Assembly (NCBI GenBank): GCA_035549015.1
Contig: DASZRW010000085.1
Span: 1-64,000 of the forward strand
Source: JAFDZV01 sp035549015
Lineage (GTDB): Bacteria > Bacteroidota > Ignavibacteria > OLB7
DNA length: 64,000 bases
Reading direction: 5' to 3'
Positions 60,716 through 64,000 of the stretch are shown one piece after another. The notes below the pieces were generated by a model. The model was not told the origin of the DNA. It saw nothing but the letters and a program-made list of their open reading frames with translations, and ran no database searches. Every line of letters begins with the position of its first letter. Within the stretch, counting starts at the first letter, position 1. The translations under genes and the position numbers were made by a program.

Positions 60716-63700
60716 CAGGCTCCCTTCTCGAGTTCAGGATTCGGGTTACGAAGCTTCGTCAAATACGTCGTGCGCGGCGCGGTGCCGAGGTCGGCGAGCA
60801 GCGCATAGTTCAGCGGCGACTTCTTGGCCTTCGCGACACGGCTCTCCTTGTCGTTGATATTGCCGAAGGTGATCGCCTCCGTTGGGCAGACCTGCGCGCA
60901 GGCGGTGACAACCTCGCCGTCGCGGATCATGCGTCCCTCCTTCTTCGCCTCGATGCGCGCGCTGTTGATGCGCTGCACGCAGTAGGTGCACTTCTCCATC
61001 ACGCCGCGGCTGCGCACGGTCACATCCGGATTGCGCATCATCTTGTACGTCGGGGTATCGAGGTCGGTGAACAGGAGATAGTTGAACCGGCGCACCTTGT
61101 ACGGGCAGTTGTTCGAGCAGTAGCGCGTGCCGATGCAGCGGTTGTACACCATCTCGTTCAACCCCTCCTCGCCATGCACCGTCGCGCCCACCGGGCAGAC
61201 CGTCTCGCACGGAGCCTTCTCGCAGTGCATGCAGGTAAGCGGCTGGAAGTGCTGCGCCGGTGCGGCGGCATCCCCCTCGTAATAACGATCGATGCGGATC
61301 CAGTGCATCGCACGTCCGTTGTTCACCTGCTCCTTCCCGACAACAGGAATGTTGTTCTCGGACTGGCAGGCAACAACGCAGGCGTTGCAGGCCGTGCAGG
61401 CGGTCAGGTCGATCGCCATCCCCCAGGCATGCCCCTTGTACGTATGCTCCTTGTAGAGCGAAACGATCTCGGGCTCGTGATGGCGCTCCTCCATGAACTT
61501 CTCGTTCGCCATGAACTCGGCAAGCGTGCCGTAGCGGACGATGTCGCGCCCTTCCATGCTGTAGTGGGTCTGCGTCGTCACCAGCCGGTAGCAGTCGCTC
61601 GTCTTGCTGGCCGTGGCCGCCGCTGCGCGCCATGGCGCGTCGGAGGTGCGGATGGCATAGACGTTCACGCCCACATCGTTGCCGACGCGGCCGGAGCGCG
61701 TGCGGCCATGCCCCAGGTAGAGCGTGCCGCAACCGTCCGCATGGCCCGGCATTTCCCACACCGGAACCTTCACCGTCAGATTCTTGTAGCCTACCTCAAC
61801 AACGTCCTCCGTCTTCCAGCCACGCTGCTTCGCGGTAGCCGGGCTCACCAGAAGCGCATTGTCCCACACCAGTTTGGTGAGAGGCTTCGGCACTTCCTGC
61901 AGCCAGCCGATGTTCGCGAAGCGGCCGTCCAGAAGCATCGGGTCCACGCGGAAGAGGATATCGAACGCGTCGGCAGCGGCAGGCGTTGCCGCAAGCATCG
62001 CGGCCGCCGCCGTGGCCCACCCGCCGTTGAGCGTGGGGCTCTTCGGCGGAAGAGCGGAGCCGGCAACCATACCGCGGTACAATGCCTGATGCCATCCCCG
62101 CTCAAAGTCGCCGTTCACCGCGATCGAGGCAACAGGTCCGGCGCTCACCGCAACGGGCGCGGCATGAGCCGCCGTGCTGTCGCCGGGGGCCGGCGCCGCG
62201 GCAGAAGCCGGCGCAGGTGCGGACTTCGCACCCTGCCAGTATGCACGTACGATATCGTAGGCCGTTGCCGACGGCGTGCCGTTCAGGATGCTCACCACCT
62301 CGTGCAGCGGCTTCGAATCCCAGAGCGGCGCGATCAGCGGCTGAACGATGGAGACCGTGCCGTCCATTGCGCGTGCATCGCTCCAGCTCTCCAGATAGTG
62401 CGAGAGCGGAAGATGCCAGTGCGAGAGATAGGCGGTCTCGTCGTTGTACTCCCCCGCATGAATGCGGAGACGAACCTTCTGATAGCGCTCGGCGAACTTC
62501 AGATCCGCAGGCGCCGTGAATGCGGGATTACCGCCAAGCACCACGAGCGTATCCACCTTGCCGCTGTCGATCTGCTGCATCAGCGCTGCGAGCGACGCGG
62601 CCTGATTCGTCGGGTTGGCCTCCACCGGATCGGTGTAGACAACAGTGGTCCCCACGTTTCCGAGCGCGGCATTCATCGCATGCGCGAGCGCGTGAACAGC
62701 GGGCGACTGCTCGTCGCCGGCAACCACCACGCAGCGGCCGCGATGCGCCTGGAGATCCTTCACCAGCGATGGGATCCAGGCCTTGCCGAGCGCGTCAACG
62801 GCGGGCGAGGAGCCCTGCGCCGAGACGCCCGGCACCCCGAGCGCGGCACCCACGGCCCATGCGGCCTGCTCGACGGCGGCCGGAGCAAGCGCGGCGCGGT
62901 GATCGGCAACCGCGCCGGTAACCGACGGCGAGCTCTCGAGCGCATAGAGGCGGTTCATCCCCTTCATCTCGCCGCTCGTACGGCGCATGGCGGAGAAGTC
63001 GCGCGAGTAACGAACGCTTCCCGGCATCGTGAGGAGGAAGTCCGCATCGATGGAGAAGATCACCTCCGCCTTGTCGAACCGGTAGGTGGTCTCCACATAC
63101 TGTCCGAAGGCCATCTTCGCGCCGTCGCGCACGCAGTCGCGTCCGGCCGGTTCATACTGATGCCACACTGCATTCGGATAGGTGGCCATCAACTGGCGCA
63201 TCTGATCGGCGAGTGTGGGGGAGTTGATGGTCTCGGTGAGGAAGTGCAGGCCGGTTCCCTGCGCCGCTTTCCACGCGCCCACTTCGGCGGCGATGGCGGT
63301 CTTGAAGCTGTCCCAGCTTGCGATGCGCGAGCGTGAAAGTACCGTCTGCGAACGATCGGGATCGTACAAACCCAGAATCGAAGCCTGCGTGATGGCGTCG
63401 GTTGCGCCAAGACTTGCCGGGTGATCGGGATTCCCCTCCACCTTCGTCGGGCGCCCCAGATGGCTCTCCACCAGCAATCCGGTTGCGTATCCACGCAGCG
63501 GCATCGCCGTGGCGAAGAAGCTCGGCTTTCCCGGAACGAACTCCTCCGGCTGCTTCACGTATGGAATGATCTTCTCTTCCGGCTGCTTCGCGCACGCTCC
63601 GATGCCGGCAAGCGCAAGCGAGGCTCCCATCAGCTTCAGGAAGTTTCGCCGGCCAACCGGATCAAGCCACTCGCTTGCTCCTTCCGGAAATTCACGATCC

Positions 63701-63840
63701 ACCATCTCGCGAAACTCGGTGGTCTCGGCAATTTCCTCGAGCCCACGCCAGTACTGCCGACCAGTCTTGTTTGCAAGATGCTCGGTGAACGACGGGTTGT
63801 CGAGGGCTTTGCGGTTCGAAGTCTGGTTGTCGTTCTGCAT
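60715..63840 (-). CDS. actB: alternative complex III subunit ActB (Fe-S/molybdopterin-like fusion)
   Basis: The 1041-residue protein has a twin-arginine-type signal (RRNFLKLMGASLALAG, Arg64-Arg65), a large molybdopterin-oxidoreductase-like domain without a visible molybdenum ligand set, and a ferredoxin-like C-terminal domain with Cys clusters in CTACNACVVAC, CEKAPCETVC, CSNNCPY and CTYC (about residues 805-1000). It passes electrons within ACIII. Its ATG overlaps the actA stop by one base. The Ala/Pro-rich insert near residue 545 is a lineage feature. Confidence 0.94.
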   Translation of the reverse strand: MQNDNQTSNRKALDNPSFTEHLANKTGRQYWRGLEEIAETTEFREMVDREFPEGASEWLDPVGRRNFLKLMGASLALAGIGACAKQPEEKIIPYVKQPEEFVPGKPSFFATAMPLRGYATGLLVESHLGRPTKVEGNPDHPASLGATDAITQASILGLYDPDRSQTVLSRSRIASWDSFKTAIAAEVGAWKAAQGTGLHFLTETINSPTLADQMRQLMATYPNAVWHQYEPAGRDCVRDGAKMAFGQYVETTYRFDKAEVIFSIDADFLLTMPGSVRYSRDFSAMRRTSGEMKGMNRLYALESSPSVTGAVADHRAALAPAAVEQAAWAVGAALGVPGVSAQGSSPAVDALGKAWIPSLVKDLQAHRGRCVVVAGDEQSPAVHALAHAMNAALGNVGTTVVYTDPVEANPTNQAASLAALMQQIDSGKVDTLVVLGGNPAFTAPADLKFAERYQKVRLRIHAGEYNDETAYLSHWHLPLSHYLESWSDARAMDGTVSIVQPLIAPLWDSKPLHEVVSILNGTPSATAYDIVRAYWQGAKSAPAPASAAAPAPGDSTAAHAAPVAVSAGPVASIAVNGDFERGWHQALYRGMVAGSALPPKSPTLNGGWATAAAAMLAATPAAADAFDILFRVDPMLLDGRFANIGWLQEVPKPLTKLVWDNALLVSPATAKQRGWKTEDVVEVGYKNLTVKVPVWEMPGHADGCGTLYLGHGRTRSGRVGNDVGVNVYAIRTSDAPWRAAAATASKTSDCYRLVTTQTHYSMEGRDIVRYGTLAEFMANEKFMEERHHEPEIVSLYKEHTYKGHAWGMAIDLTACTACNACVVACQSENNIPVVGKEQVNNGRAMHWIRIDRYYEGDAAAPAQHFQPLTCMHCEKAPCETVCPVGATVHGEEGLNEMVYNRCIGTRYCSNNCPYKVRRFNYLLFTDLDTPTYKMMRNPDVTVRSRGVMEKCTYCVQRINSARIEAKKEGRMIRDGEVVTACAQVCPTEAITFGNINDKESRVAKAKKSPLNYALLADLGTAPRTTYLTKLRNPNPELEKGA

Positions 63841-64000
63841 TATCTATGGCAGATAGAGCAATTGGTGAGCTGTTTGACGTTGACGTGGTACTCGTTGACC
63901 AGCTTCGGCCCGAGCACAGCCTGATCCTCCGAGGGCTTGTAGCCCATGGTGACGATCTGATCACGCGGACGGATGTTCTTAGCCGGATCGCGGTGGCAGG
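63840..64000 (-). CDS. actA: alternative complex III subunit ActA (pentahaem cytochrome c), C-terminus
   Basis: Only the last 53 codons are in the window, reading CHRDPAKNIRP... from the window edge and ending TNCSICHR before a TAA (63842-63840) that overlaps the actB ATG by one base. CSICH is a complete haem c motif and the leading CH is the end of another. It is the cytochrome subunit that starts the ACIII operon; the rest lies upstream. Confidence 0.9.
   Translation of the reverse strand, partial: CHRDPAKNIRPRDQIVTMGYKPSEDQAVLGPKLVNEYHVNVKQLTNCSICHR

Overview
The window is a chromosomal segment from a GC-rich, Gram-negative bacterium of the Bacteroidota/Chlorobi (FCB) assemblage. The evidence is a primary sigma factor of about 287 residues without region 1.1, several promoters with the Bacteroidota -7 element TAnnTTTG, separate SecD and SecF, thrombospondin-type-3/OmpA proteins, a TamB homologue, and an alternative complex III (ACIII) operon followed by SCO and an A2-type caa3 oxidase, an order known from Rhodothermus marinus. 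I cannot resolve the genus; Rhodothermia-like, Kapabacteria-like or Ignavibacteria-like lineages all fit. No rRNA, tRNA, CRISPR array, transposase or phage gene was recognised.

Layout. 1-3.5 kb (minus): the 5' part of a secreted HExxH metallopeptidase and two tandemly duplicated lipoproteins. 3.5-15.5 kb (minus): an exopolysaccharide or surface-glycan cluster with four glycosyltransferases, a Wzy/ligase-like membrane protein, two AsnB-type amidotransferases and a toroid/cyclase-like protein. 15.6-21 kb (minus): a DUF4286-like protein, a GAF-GAF protein with a degenerate GGDEF domain, and two exported proteins of unknown role. 21-37 kb is housekeeping: ndk, a rhodanese, sucD with a lysine-rich tail, mrdA (plus), purA, a STAS protein, secF, secD with a DSTKK repeat insertion, pyk, two TSP3/OmpA proteins and tmk. 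37-50 kb (plus): a lipoprotein, an antitoxin/PIN pair, rpoD, rfaE1, rfaE2, a very large tamB, a GNAT-like protein and an RlpA/SPOR protein.

50.4-50.9 kb holds an array of seven near-regular repeats, each with two hairpins. One hairpin carries a compensatory base change and keeps a GNRA-type loop. 51-64 kb (minus) is one respiratory block: actA (C-terminus only), actB, actC, actD, actE, actF, a small membrane protein, SCO, then ctaC, ctaD, ctaE and ctaF, closed by a strong intrinsic terminator. ACIII would oxidise quinol and pass electrons by cytochrome c domains to the caa3 oxidase, with SCO loading CuA.

The most interesting signals not explained by ordinary annotation are the double-hairpin array, the DSTKK insertion in SecD, the histone-H1-like tail on SucD, the paired AsnB enzymes in the glycan cluster, and short tandem duplications that span the stop codons of three unrelated genes.
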